DNA of 64,000 bases from Owenia fusiformis (taxonomy: Eukaryota > Annelida > Polychaeta > Sabellida > Oweniidae). A model generated the notes under the pieces. The model was given only the letters and a program-made list of their open reading frames with translations, did not search any database and was not told where the DNA came from. The stretch is from the NCBI GenBank assembly GCA_903813345.2, contig CAIIXF020000005.1, positions 21,271,375 through 21,335,374 on the forward strand. Reading direction: 5' to 3'. Shown in pieces: positions 53,206 through 63,965 of the stretch (positions are counted from its first letter, which is position 1; each line of letters begins with the position of its first letter). Position numbers and translations under genes: made by a program.

Positions 53206-55210
53206 CGCTATCACATGGTAGAAGCATATAATCGCCACCAAACGGACGTATGAAACTATAAAACAATGCAGAATTAATGTCTTAAAATGACATTTGAAAA
53301 CACTTGTATGATGAAATGTTGAAATGTGCGCAGTTTGTAAGTTTTACAAACTGCGTGCATAGTATGCACACAGTTTGGATACTGCGGCATGCTCACCTTC
53401 AATGACCTTCTCAGGGTCAAAAAGGTATTTTTCAACTTACTTCAAATTGACCAATCTACGCTCTACCCTTAGGGAACGAACTGTATGTAAGGATATGGCA
53501 GATAACTCGAATGCTGCAGAATATCAAGCACGTCTGAGTATTTTAACCAGCTCAAACGATGAGCTGAAGTTGGAAATTCAGAACATAAAACAGGCTCACA
53601 AAGGTCAACTTGACATTCTAACCAAGCGAGTCAAGGAACTTGAATGTAAAATAGGTAAACTGCAAGGGTGTACATTGCCTCTCACTTATAATGAGACTAA
53701 GAAGCCAATCAGCGTGGGGTCCATCGATACACAACGATCAGCTGATTGTAATGTTACTGTGACTGAGCAGCCGAGTGATGACGCGTGTGTTGATAAACAA
53801 AGATCAGCTGTTGATGTTGACGCTTTGATCACCAAATCGAGCAATCGTACACATGAGGTACGGCCCCAAGTTCCATCCATGGGACGGGGCAGGGGGAGGG
53901 GACGCAGCGTATCGGCACCTGATGGTAGAATGCCTGGGATTACCCGCCATGCTCCCTATCAGACTAAATCAACCCCGAGACCTGCACCCGCACCTCAGCC
54001 CGACCAACAGTCAACTACACAGCGAAGAATTGAGGTGGTTTTAGGTTCGAAACCGAGTAGCGACGATAATGCCGTGTCATGGTCACAGGTCGTTCGCAGG
54101 AAGAAATCTCAACCTACCGTTCGTCGACATATCCCTAATAAAGCAGCTGTTGATAAACCAGTGCGATCTTTGAGAGGGGTTAAACGTGAAAAGGGTGTAA
54201 CATTGTATGTTGAAAATATCGAGAAAGAGGAAGGCGAAAGTGACATTAACATTAAGCAGCAAGTAATATTACAGGCTAAACTATGTTTGGCAATTGACGT
54301 GAAAAAGGCATTTGATACGGTTTTTACAAATGGCTTGATGTTTTTGTTATATAATCAGGGTATCAACGGAAAATTGTGGAAAATTATCTATGAGACATAT
54401 GTAGGATATCGTTGCTGTGTTAAGGTCAATGGTATATTAAGTAATTTATTTTATGTTCAACAAGGGGTCCACCAAGGTGGGGTCCTTTCTATGGAATTGT
54501 ATGTAAGATTCATGAACCCTTTGTTATTAGAATTAGAGAGCTCTGGACATGGATGTCAGGTACGAGGGATAAACTGTGTTGCTCCATCGTACGCAGATGA
54601 CACCATACTGGTATCAATGTTCAGACATAGCATGCAAGAAATGCTGCACATTCTTTATAATTATGCATCCATCAATGAGATCCATCCAGGGAAATGTGCA
54701 GCAGTTCACTTTACTAGAAGTAGTTTTAAAGATGTCCAACCTTTTGATTTTGGATCCGCTAAGATTCCGATAAACAAAGACCTTGTTCATCTTGGGTTAC
54801 CAGTTACACAGCGGGATATAGCCTATCACTTAGACAATGTAACATCTAGGGCAAGGCGCAATTTCTATACCACTGTAGACTGTGTCACCCCCGAAAAGTG
54901 TAGCGTAAATCCCTTACCTGGTTCGTATTTATATTGGACTGTTTCAATTCCTACCATGCTATATGGTGTCGAGGTATTAAATTATAATGTATCAAATATT
55001 AAAACTTTAGAAAAGGTGCATGCCAATTCGGCCAAGTCAATTCAATCTCTTTCAAAGAACACAACTGATTGTGCCGCGATTGCTCAACTTGGTTGGACAG
55101 GTATAAGTGAAACTATTGCAATCAGGAAGCTCATGTATTTCTGGCACATCTTTAATACTAGTGTTGGTATTTGTAAGAAGTTAAGTATCTTTAGATGGTA
55201 TGCTATACTA

Positions 55211-56201
55211 CAGTGTGTCTCAAAAAAATGTTACACTTACAAAAAGTTCAATATCTTTCATGATTTTGACTTTTCCCCTAAAATATACTTAGATACTAAA
55301 AGATCAGCCTTTCTTGAATAAATCCACACCATCTGATTCAAAATCCGTCCATGATTGGCTGCACAGGACTGATTTTATAGACGCATGTGAAATCTGATTT
55401 GCGCCAATTTCTCAGTGGTTGGACAAGTGGTGGTCAATCCTTTTTTGGTGTGAATGCTGTGGACAGTGATATCTTGATATGATCAATGATTCAATTGTTT
55501 TTTTCCTGGATAGACATACAACATTTCATTGTCAAAGGTTCAATTTCGTTACGTATGATGGCAACAGGATGGTGCAAAGGCCTGTGGCAAATCGTTTGGA
55601 AGAACTCTTTGGAAATCAGAAGATAGCATTGAATTACCCAATTGATTGGCCCCCAGGGTCATCCCACTTAACACCCTTAATTTTTTGAAGGGCCTCTGAA
55701 AGCGCTTTACAGTATCACAAACTAACCTAAATGAACTTCTACAAAAATAATTGATGGAATCAGTATGATATTACAATGCATGTTCGCATGGGCAAGGGTA
55801 CCTCAGAACCTCAGATTTGCTGTCACATTCAACATGTTGGGGGTTCACATTTTTATGTGGATAGACACAATGATCATATGTAAGACAAATAGGAAAATTA
55901 CAGAATGACTCAGTTAAAGGTCAAGCTTCTGCTCAGAAGAAAGTTAACTGTTAAAGAAACTGTTCCTCTTTTGTCATTTGGTCCATCCAGTCACTTAGAA
56001 GTTGGCGCAAGTCAGATTTTACCATGGGACACTAAAAGCTGTCCTGTCAAGCCAATCAAGGACAGATTTTGAATCCGATGGTGTCAAATTATTCGGGAAA
56101 GATTTGTCTTTTGGTATCCAAAGTATATTTTAGGGGGAAAGTCAAAATTTTGAAAGATATTGAACTTTTTGTAAGTGTAACATTTTTTTTGAGACACTCT
56201 G
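55211..56201. mobile_element. mariner-like element, 991 bp, ~190-bp TIRs
   Basis: The ends CAGTGTGTCTCAAAAAAATG and TTTTTTTTGAGACACTCTG are inverted, and the match continues about 190 bp inward. TA flanks both sides (55209-55210 and 56202-56203). Reading the LINE across the site with a single TA keeps its frame open. It holds only a transposase remnant. Terminal type (CAGKGTGTCYCAAAAAAA) as in the element at 62479. Confidence 0.88.
55479..55688 (+). pseudogene. mariner-like transposase remnant
   Basis: YPIDWPPGSSHLTPL resembles the conserved IxWPPRSPDLTPLDF block that holds the second catalytic Asp in this transposase group. Here the D of SPDLTP is H and the D of LTPLDF is I, and a stop follows at once. 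The first catalytic region and HTH are absent. Confidence 0.65.
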
Positions 56202-56935
56202 TATATAGCTTCTTCGTAGATAAATGTGCTGTAACAGTTTCATCACCAATTAGGGAAATTATACAACTTGGAATGCAATATGAACTTATAGGAAGAATGG
56301 ATAGCTATATTTCTAATAACACATTTCCATCCAAGTGGCACTGGAAAAAGATAGTGAAAAGTTCTGTTCTTCCAAAGTCTCTGCAAAGATGGCGTTTTCA
56401 ATGTATGACATATAATAAAATCAAACATTATAGAGAAGTAGTAACTACTCGTACTCCAATAGTCTGGTACCAGCTATGTAAATACAAACCTGAAATGATA
56501 TTCAAATGTAAACTTATGGTGAGACTACTGGTTGGTGAAGGTGTTGGTCGTCATACCGAGCCAAATGTGAATAGGGTATGCCCAATGTGTAATTCGCATG
56601 ACTCATTGTTACATTTTATTAAGTTTTCTGATGTGCTGGAAACAATTAGAGATCCTATACGACCTTACTTAGGCGGAAGTGACCTAAATGTAATTGAAAA
56701 TATTTTTGCCCCAAATGAATATGATGATTGTATTATAATAGCCAGGACAGTGTATCATATGTACCAACTGAGAACTAGATTTCTCAATTCTCTAAACGTC
56801 CTGCACTAAACAACTACTGTATATTTTGTTATATTTTTGTATGTTTTTTTCTTCATAACCTTTTATAACCTTTTATGTTAAACTATATATATGATCAGAA
56901 TTGGTCGCAATAAAGAAATATATATATATTTGACC

Positions 56936-57745
56936 TATCATTGCCATTTCCCAAGTTCGCCCGGTTTCCCAGAAATTGCGGATTTTGACGTCCAAAAGTC
57001 AAATTTTCTGTAAATACTAGGCACTTTGTTGACGTATAACTTTCAAATAACTTTTAGTAGTTGCTGTATATGCAACTTATGTCCTCTGAAGATTTCAAAG
57101 CTCTTGGAATTACAGTTTTTGGTGTTTACTCTATAAAATTTGACAAAAAGTAGGACTTTCAGGAAACTTTCTCATGTATAAAGTCAATGGCAGGTTTTGT
57201 GATTGACAAGTTTCTTAAAGTTTGCCATATACTTGATAATTTCTTGCAATAAATTACATCATTACTAGATTTAAGCATTCCTTACATATTGCTCGATACA
57301 TGTCAGCATCAAATTTTTACTGTTTTTGAGATATTTGATGTCAAAAAACAGTAAAAATAAGTTATTTTTCAACTTGCTTCAATTTGACCAATTTTTTTTG
57401 AAAATCATCTACAAGTTGCCAGGAGTTCAAATTTGACATTAGTTTTAGGATTTAACCTTTACTTGACCTTCAGTGACCTTTGAGGTCAAAAAAGTTGATT
57501 TTTCAAATTGATTTTTGGATGTAAATTTTGGTCAGCTTAATCACAAAAGACCTTACTGAGCTCTGAATTAGTAAATTTTTCAAGGTCAAAGGTCATCAAA
57601 CTAGGTCACACAACTGTGCTATCTAACTTTCTCAAAGTTCGAGACTACAAATCCAAATCAATATTTTTGTTTGAAAGTCAGGATATACATTCCTCTGAAG
57701 GTTCCAAAGTGTGTGAGCACAGGACCGTGGGTCCTTCATTTGATT
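56936..57745 (+). repeat. 0.8-kb dispersed repeat, second copy of 21258-22169
   Basis: AAGTTCGCCCGGTTTCCCAG, TAACTTTTAGTAGTTGCTGT, TTTGACAAAAAGTAGGA and AGCACAGGACCGTGGGTCC appear in the same order as at 21.4-22.15 kb, with small insertions and deletions. It ends 85 bp before exon h. Confidence 0.8.
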
Positions 57746-57829
57746 GTAAATTGACAACACTAGTAAAAGGTCTAGATTTCTTCAGGAATAATTATGATTT
57801 AGACTGCATTATTGCATTATTGTTTTTAG

Positions 57830-57937
57830 TTCATTGAATGGAGCATGAACATAACAGGAAGAAAAGTAGAGGAGCTGAATATTCATCCTGGAGCAACTGG
57901 CCCATTTGAGTTGCCAGCTTATGGAGGCTATAAACAG
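57830..57937 (+). CDS. WDR91: WDR91 exon h: propeller blade 5
   Basis: Acceptor TTGTTTTTAG ends at 57829; the donor GTAAGG starts at 57938. It encodes FIEWSMNITGRKVEELNIHP followed by GATGPFELPAYGGYKQ. The DGK-FIxWxxxxxGxK junction and ATGPFxLxxYxGYKQ match the family. It is phase 0 at both ends. A minus-strand LINE begins about 160 bp downstream and fills the intron to the window edge. Confidence 0.94.
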
Positions 57938-58479
57938 GTAAGGACAAGTTTGTACATTGTCAAACTGACATTTAAAAGTTGAGTTATTATAAAAAGTTTA
58001 TAATTATTTCTAAAAGAATGTATGTGCAAGCATTGCATTGATCAATTTGCATGTATGTTCAATAATAACAGCAATTAAAATACAACAATGTACATTTCAT
58101 TTCATTTATTTATTTTCAAACATCTGGTGAAACATACAGATAAGGCGGATGACACCCTAATGGGCATATTATCCGCACAGAGAAGATGAACATGACAAGC
58201 AGTGTTGTGTAAATTATGTATCTCCAGCCTCGCACTCCCCACCCCCATCCACCACCCATCAGCATGGTCTTAACAATATGGAAAGTAAACTGGGTTGCCA
58301 GTTACAGTCTCTGAGCAGTGTATTCGAATAAGGTTAAGTGCTTTAAAAATGATAGGCGATGATATATGTTGGCTTTGCCAATTAGATGATGGAATAAAAA
58401 CAATGAACAAAAAAAGAAAGAACGATAACAATAGCTACTAGGTAGACAGCATAAGTGAATAGCTAATTGGAGATTGTTA

Positions 58480-58760
58480 TCATTGATTGATCAAAAATGA
58501 CTTGATTTTTTTCTTGAAAAGAGGTATAGAGTTGCACTTAGTAACTTCATCAGGTAATATATTCCATAAATCTGGTCCCTGCTTACTGATGGAATATTTG
58601 CCAATGTTTGTTCTAAAAGTTGCTGATCTGAGTTTGAATTGTTGTCTAGTCTCATGTCTATGAATAATATTGTTTGGAGTGAAGTAATAACTGAATTGAT
58701 TTTTGGATGTTGGGTCAGTGCCTTTGATACATTTGAAAAGATATGTCAGGATACTGACTT
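58480..58760 (-). pseudogene. LINE C-terminal domain fragment
   Basis: The minus strand reads NNIIHRHETRQQFKLRSATF, GKYSISKQGPDLWNILPDEV, and FKKKIKSFLINQ to TGA at 58480. The H-x-x-x-TR...GP-x-LWN-x-LP...FK-x-x-x-K-x-x-L pattern is the usual C-terminal end of CR1/Jockey-type RT proteins. Confidence 0.8.
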
Positions 58761-58781
58761 TAATAATTTTAAATATAACTA

Positions 58782-60563
58782 GACATGTAAATTGAACAAG
58801 TTCAATTTAAGACTCCAGATTTCAAACTTTGTTTAAGCTGAGTCATCCAGAACTTGTAAGCTGAGTCATTCAGAATAAGCTGAGTCAGCTAGAATATAGA
58901 CATTTAGACAACTTTTAAGAAGGCTATTTTCGACTCTATTGGCTTAACATGGGGATATCATCATATCGACTTTTCGAGACTTCAAACCGCTATAACTATC
59001 TAACCAGAAGTTAGATTGAAATTTGGTTTAAAGATTCTGATTTCTGAGAAAATTCCACCCTTAATTCATAACTCATACGTTAAATTTGGAGAATTTTTTA
59101 TTTTGACCTACATTTCGGACACCATATCTCAAAAGTGGGTCAAAAAACTTTCTGGCGGCAAAAGGCTAACACTATAAGCACACTCTTTGCTACCTGTATA
59201 CAAATTTTTGAACCAAATCCCTAAAGTGTAATGTCAGAATCGCAAAAATAAGGAAAAACTATGAATTTGACCTAGATCTTGACCAAGGCATTTTTGCGTC
59301 CAAATTTTAAAGCTAGATAGCCTTCGAGGTCCCCTCCTTTTATAACTTTCAGAATATTAAGCTGTACTCAGTCTATATCTGGTATTTTACACTTCAAAAA
59401 ATCCTTTTTCTCATTGACATAACATGGGGCACCAAATTTAGCGATTTTTGAGCTTTCAAAACGCCATAACTTTCGAACCGGAAGTCGGATCGAAATTTGG
59501 TTTGCAGATTCGGATTCCTGACAAAATTCTCCCCCTAATTCATAACTCATACGTTAAATTTGGAATTTTTTTATTTTGACCTACTTTTTGGACACGCCAT
59601 AACTTCCGAACCGGAAGTCAGATTGAAATTTGGTTTGCACATTCGGATTCCTCTGAAAATTCTTCCCTTAATTCATAGCTCATATGTTAAATTTGGAGAA
59701 CTTTTTATTTTGACCTACTTTTCGGACACCATATCTCAAAAGTGGGTCAAAATACTTTCTGACGGCAAAAGGCTAACACTATTAGCACACTCTTTGCTAC
59801 CTGTATACAAAATTTTGAAGTAAATTATTAAAGTGTAGTGTCAGAATCGTAAAAATAAGAAAAAACTACGAATTTGACCTAGATTTTGACCTAGGCATTT
59901 TGGTGTCCAAATTTTGAAGCTATGTAGCTTTTGAGGTCCCCTTCTTTTATAAGCATTCATTATGTTAAGCTGTACTCAGTCTATATCTTGTATTTTACAC
60001 TTCGAAAAAGTCTTTTTTCCCATTGACTTAACATAGGCACCAAATTTAGCGATTTTTGAGCTTTCAAAACGCCATAACTTCCGAACCGGAAATCTGATCC
60101 ACATTTGGTTTGCAGATTTGGATTCCTGAGAAAATTCTTCATCTTTTTCATAGCTCACACATTCGATTTGGAGGATGTTTAGTCGTGACCTACATTTCGG
60201 ACGCCATATCTCCAAATCGGTAAGAGGAATCAAAATTCTGATGTCATATCTTTGATTCGCCTTTTTCTAAGCTACACGATGAGATAAAGATGAAGGCGTT
60301 ACGAATAATATTGACGAAGATATGATGAAGAATGTTGAAAATGTAAGATTTGACCTAGTTCTTGACCTTTGACCTAGATAAAAATTTGACCTAATTTCCC
60401 AGAAAGCCGGATACAGTCCTTAGTTAACCATGTAAGTTGGATTAAGTAAGCTGTTATAGTTAACGAGAAATTTGGTGAGGAGGAAGAAAAAAGAATAATA
60501 ATAATAAAGAAAACAGGCAAAAACAATAGACTCCAGATTTTCAATCTGGAGTCTAATAAGAAT
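58782..60563. mobile_element. AT-rich element with ~340- to 380-bp subrepeats, inside the LINE
   Basis: The edges AAGACTCCAGATTTCAAAC and CAATCTGGAGTCTAATAAG are short inverted repeats; AGACTCCAGATTTTCAATCTGGAGTCT at the right is itself a hairpin. Inside, three to four copies of a unit with TTGACTTAACATGGGGCACC, CGCCATAACTTCCGAACCGG, GATTCGGATTCCTGA, TTCATAACTCATACGTTAAA and TTTTTATTTTGACCTAC. Non-coding. Confidence 0.65.
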
Positions 60564-61550
60564 ATTAGCATTTTTGAAGAATGGTGCTGTGTGATCTCTT
60601 AATTTACAATTTGTATCGTATATTCTTATAACATTTCTGCTTTCTCTGAACATTTGTAGATATCGTTAATGTAAATAATAAAAAAGTAATGGGCCCAGTA
60701 TTGTGCCTTGAGGCACTCCACAGGTAAAATTGGCTATATCTGAGGTTGTATCATCAATTTCTACAATTTGAGATCGATCTGAGAGAGAACCATTTGAGAG
60801 CAGTACCTCTTATGCCATAGTGATCTAGAAGAAAGTAGAATAGTATGGTTTAAAGTATCAAATGCTTTTGAAAGGTCACACATAATTCCTAAACAAAGTT
60901 TCTTTTTATCAATAGCAAGTCGTACGGTTTCAACAAATTTTAAAAGTGCCATGAAAGTTGGGTGATTTTTCTTAAATCCGTATTTGTGGGCATAAAATAC
61001 ATTTTGTTTTTCAAGGAAATCAAAAGTTCAAATATATATACATTTCTCAAAGATTTTTGAAAAGACTGATAAGAGAGAGATAGGTCTATAATGGTTAAAT
61101 ACATCTGTTCTGTCTTTTTGTGGATTGGAATTACTTTTGCAAATTTAAGTTTATCTGGAAATACTCCAGATGAAAATGATAGGTTAATAACATGCATAAT
61201 TGGAAAGCCTAGAAATTCACTGCATTCCTTTTAATAGGTTTAAAATTATCTGGCCCAGCTGCTGAGTCAGATAGCTGCGTGATAATTTTAACAATTTCTG
61301 TATGATTGGCTGGAGTAAGAAATATGGAATTATTTACTCTATTCATTTTATTCAAAAAAGTATCAGGTGAATAGTTGGATTGTCCTACATTTTTTGCACA
61401 ATTAAGCCCTACATTTGAAAAAAAGTTGTTGAATCCATTGGCTATATTTTTCTTACCTGTTATTGTTTTATTATTTTCTGTAAATGAGGTAGATAGAGGC
61501 TTGTAATTTTTCTTTTTCTTTGCATAGTTTCGTTCAAAATTTCCCACGTT
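60564..61550 (-). pseudogene. LINE reverse transcriptase, several frameshifts
   Basis: Recognisable pieces in order: NGFNNFFSNVG (61430), SGVFPDKLKFAKVIPIHK (61150), LLKFVETVRLAIDKKKLCLG with LSKAFDTLNH (motif A; about 60900), and CGVPQGTILGPLLF (about 60690-60725). The YxDD box is not found. Frames change between pieces, so the copy is decayed. Confidence 0.8.
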
Positions 61551-61634
61551 TTTTTAATATTAGATGATACTTCTGAGAACCTAGATTGATAATATTTTCT
61601 TTCAGCAATTCTCATGATATGTTTCAATCTATTC

Positions 61635-62476
61635 TTATAATTTTTTATAAATTTGATTATTTTCCTGCGTTGAGTTTCTAAGATATTTTAGGTAAAGTTT
61701 ATTTTTTGTCTTACAAGAAGTTATTATGCCAGATGTGAGCCAAGGTTTACCATTGTTTTTAAATTGCTTGACATTTTTGGATTTAATAGGGAAGGCCTGT
61801 TCATATTGGATTGATAATTTGTTATTGAAAATTGAATAAGCTTCATTAGTATCTTGACATTCAGTAACATCACTCCAGTCAATCATTCGTACATTACGTT
61901 TGAAATTACTTATAGAGTTATCATTTATTAATCTGTAGTGTATATCTTTAGTCATAGTTGATTTTACATTTTTTTCTGTAATGGCAAAAATGGTTAGATG
62001 GTCAGAAATTGATTGAACTAGTATTCCTGCTGATTTTATATTTGGGACATTAGTGAAGATGTTGTCAATTAAGGTTGCTGAGTGAGGTGTAACTCTAGTA
62101 GGTTTAAAGATCAAATGAAATAAGCTATATGAAAATAACAAGTTGATAAAATCATTTGACGGATTATGGTGTTCTACCTTAAGCAAGTCAATATTAGTAT
62201 CACCCATTAAATAGATTGATTTGTCCTCAGAACATAAAGAGCGAAGAAATTCTTCAAATTTCTCATTAAAATTGTTGATATTAACGTCAGGTGGTTTGTA
62301 AATACATGACACTAAGATGTTTTTTGAATTGGGGTTGAGTATTTCAATAGTTGTGGAGTTGCAATCATTGTGATTTAATTTTAAGTCTGGTCTAATTTTA
62401 CAGTTTAAACTTTTACGGACAAACAAAGCAGTTCCGCCACCGTTAGTATCTCTGTGGTCAAAAAAAGATTCATATT
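61635..62476 (-). pseudogene. LINE APE-type endonuclease, main part
   Basis: Reads GGGTALFVRKSLNCKIRPDL, ILVSCIYKPPDVNINNFNEK, KSIYLMGDTNIDLLKVEHHN, SATLIDNIFTNVP and QSISDHLTIFAI. The catalytic G-D-x-N and S-D-H signatures of the AP-endonuclease fold are both intact. The frame is open to 61635. The start of the domain lies across the mariner insertion at 63487-63965. Confidence 0.88.
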
Positions 62477-62478
62477 TA

Positions 62479-63484
62479 CAGGGTGTCCCAAAAAAAGGAA
62501 ACCAGCAATAGATTGCTTATTTCTCAAATATGAATAATGATAGGAAAATTTCACAGCTACCATCTGATAGATTATGATGTCCTCTTTCTTATGATACCAA
62601 AGTTGTCTATTTTCCTTCACGGATGACTGAGTTATAAGGGATTAAGTGACCATGTCAGAAATGAGTTTGTACCACTTTCAGCCAAGTCAATTTCACCATC
62701 ATAACAAAGTGATAAGTAACAACAAACATCAGGATATCACTCTTTTACTCATTTATTCCAATTAAAATTACACATATCATATTTAACACCCCTTTTAAAT
62801 CCCAATGTCCATTCAAAGTTGTTTTAACCCCAGTGTCCTTCAACATGACCCCCATTCCTTTCAATCCAAATGTCTGCCATTGATCTCATCGCACGTACTG
62901 CATCCCTGATGATGTCTCTCTGTCCCCTTAGATCCTCCACTGCTGCGACAATCCTGATGTTTTCATCAGACTGAGCTGTTCTTCTTCCAGAACGTCCCTT
63001 GTTGAGATTGAGACTTGTTCCTTCTCTCTGATACTTCTTCATATTCTTCAAGATTGTCGACTTAGCAGGTACATTTCTATCTGGGAAGCGTTCTCTAAAT
63101 TGATCAGCAACCTGCTGAAGGCTCCCACTTCTGAGCCACTCACTTACTACGAATACTCTTTGATCTTGGGTCAGCTGCATGAACTTGCTATGTTGAATGC
63201 TTGTTCAGAAATGTGTATTTCGAATAGGACATGGTCTTGCATAGCCATTTTAATCCCTCATTGTTCAGCCATTCATGACAGAAAAAGTGGCACAAACCAA
63301 TTTATGACATGGTCACTTAAATCTCTTAGAACTCAGTCATCCGTGAAGAAAAATAAACACCTTTGGTATCATAAGAAAAAGGACATCATAACCTATCAGA
63401 TGGTAGCTTTAAAATTTTCCTATTATTATTCATATTTGAGAAATAAGCAATCTATTGCTGGTTTCCTTTTTTTGGGACACACTG
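62479..63484. mobile_element. mariner-like element, 1006 bp, ~200-bp TIRs
   Basis: The ends CAGGGTGTCCCAAAAAAAGG and CCTTTTTTTGGGACACACTG are inverted, and the match runs about 200 bp with few differences (CAATAGATTGCTTATTTCTC, CTACCATCTGATAG, TTCACGGATGACTGAGTT). TA lies on both sides (62477-62478 and 63485-63486). Contains a short HTH frame. Confidence 0.9.
62824..63180 (-). CDS. HTH protein, deletion derivative of a mariner-like transposase
   Basis: 118 codons. Residues 1-60 (LTQDQRVFVVSEWLRSGSLQ, VADQFRERFPDRNVPAKSTI) fit the N-terminal HTH of insect-type mariner-like transposases annotated as DUF4817-like. A GRSGRRTAQSDENI linker follows. The tail MADIWIERNGGHVEGHWG looks like the extreme C-terminus of such transposases. 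The catalytic domain is missing, so this appears to be an in-frame deletion that keeps DNA binding. Whether it is expressed is unknown. Confidence 0.7.
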   Translation of the reverse strand: MQLTQDQRVFVVSEWLRSGSLQQVADQFRERFPDRNVPAKSTILKNMKKYQREGTSLNLNKGRSGRRTAQSDENIRIVAAVEDLRGQRDIIRDAVRAMRSMADIWIERNGGHVEGHWG

Positions 63485-63486
63485 TA

Positions 63487-63965
63487 TAATGATTAGATAA
63501 TGATTCAATATTACTATTAAGCCAAGTTTCAGAAATACCAATTACCGAAAAGTCTTTCTCAAATTGTGCCATCAAGCCATGTAAGGCTGATTTATTTGCA
63601 TTGAGGCTCCTTGCATTAACATGTAAAACTGTAAGTTCATCATTTGATGAATTTCTAAGGTCATTGTTTACACTAATTAAGTTTTCATGATATTTACATG
63701 AATTCATATTAGTTTCTAATTGGGAGTCTAATTGATTAATATCATCCTTGTCGTTTGCAATGTTATTAAGATCTTTAGCATTGAAGACAAAGTTGTCACA
63801 TTGGTCGTATATAGAAATGTCATCTAACATAGCATTGGCAAAAGGCAATATGCTCCAGAGACCTGGCATATCAGTATTGATATTATCCAGGATCAAAGAT
63901 ATAATTGACCATGCTGGAGGGTGGGGAGTGGGAAGTGGTGAGTGGAGGCGAAAATACTGTATCAC
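63487..63965 (-). pseudogene. LINE endonuclease N-terminus
   Basis: Reads LTVLHVNARSLNANKSALHG and FSVIGISETWLNSNIESL, the opening strands of the APE endonuclease with the catalytic N (HVNARSL) and E (ISETWL). It then runs into the mariner insertion. The ~90 residues before it are an Asp/Asn-rich linker. The Met at 63965 need not be the true start. Confidence 0.82.

Larger units (their letters stand above)
50259..53392. mobile_element. element with palindromic ends (GCGGTATCCAAACTG), 3.1 kb
   Basis: The left end ATGGTGCGGTATCCAAACTG, with TGCATACTATGCACGCAGTTTG, is matched in reverse at the right by CAAACTGCGTGCATAGTATG and AGTTTGGATACTGCGGCATG. TCACC flanks both sides (50254-50258 and 53393-53397), and joining them restores the AAGGTCA subrepeat. 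Inside lie a MITE (50444-50748) and a minus-strand LINE (51055-53205). The element's own DNA is probably only a few hundred bp. Confidence 0.7.
49905..53452 (+). mobile_element. ATGTCACCACC element, interrupted
   Basis: The left end TTTTTATGTCACCACCAAAA is followed by TTGACGGTGGTTGGTGATTG, then AAGGTCA subrepeats as at 47.3-47.8 kb. It is interrupted at 50259 by an element with palindromic ends and resumes at 53393 (TCACCTTCAATGACCTTCTC) before being cut by the LINE that starts near 53455. Confidence 0.65.
53495..56809 (+). pseudogene. LINE ORF1-RT fusion protein, interrupted
   Basis: The likely start is MADNSNAAEY at 53495. A coiled coil follows (LSILTSSNDELKLEIQNIK, heptad-like, to about residue 60). 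Next come an Arg/Gly/Pro-rich linker and a segment VTLYVENIEKEEGESD typical of the C-terminal part of LINE ORF1. The frame then jumps directly into RT motif A (LCLAIDVKKAFDTV, about 54280). Later motifs: VQQGVHQGGVLS (about 54450-54485), PSYADDTILVSM (about 54585), and the thumb. The frame continues past the mariner insertion (55211-56201) at YSFFVDKCA and ends at 56809. Its terminal Cys motif CPMCNSHDSLLHFIKF lacks the last Cys. Endonuclease and RT fingers are deleted. Confidence 0.8.
53455..56935 (+). mobile_element. LINE with ORF1-RT fusion, split by a mariner-like element
   Basis: It begins near 53455 after an AAGGTCA subrepeat and ends in an AT-rich tail (ATAAAGAAATATATATATATT, about 56910-56932). 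It encodes an ORF1-like N-terminus, RT and C-terminal zinc region in one direction but lacks the endonuclease. It is interrupted at 55211-56201. The sequence that follows its tail is the 0.8-kb repeat also found at 21.3 kb. Confidence 0.8.
11780..57937 (+). other. WDR91: WDR91 gene, internal part (8 exons; both ends outside or not found)
   Basis: WDR91 is a WD40-propeller protein of endosomes; in animals it acts with WDR81 to restrain PI3-kinase complex activity and is a Rab7 effector in early-to-late endosome conversion (known for the family). Eight exons are joined by GT-AG introns with matching phases, and all 1005 nt translate without a stop. Recognition rests on WDR91-typical strings: [60 protein letters not shown] and ATGPFELPAYGGYKQ. 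The first visible exon is phase 0 after a spliced acceptor, so N-terminal (LisH-like and coiled-coil) exons lie upstream. The expected continuation after GGYKQ is not found before the window ends. Introns are filled with transposons; the largest is 29.2 kb. Confidence 0.93.

Noticed and set aside
53375-53494. Start of the long plus-strand frame at 53375
   Set aside because: The first 40 codons lie in the end of another element and an AAGGTCA subrepeat; the LINE-specific Met is at 53495.
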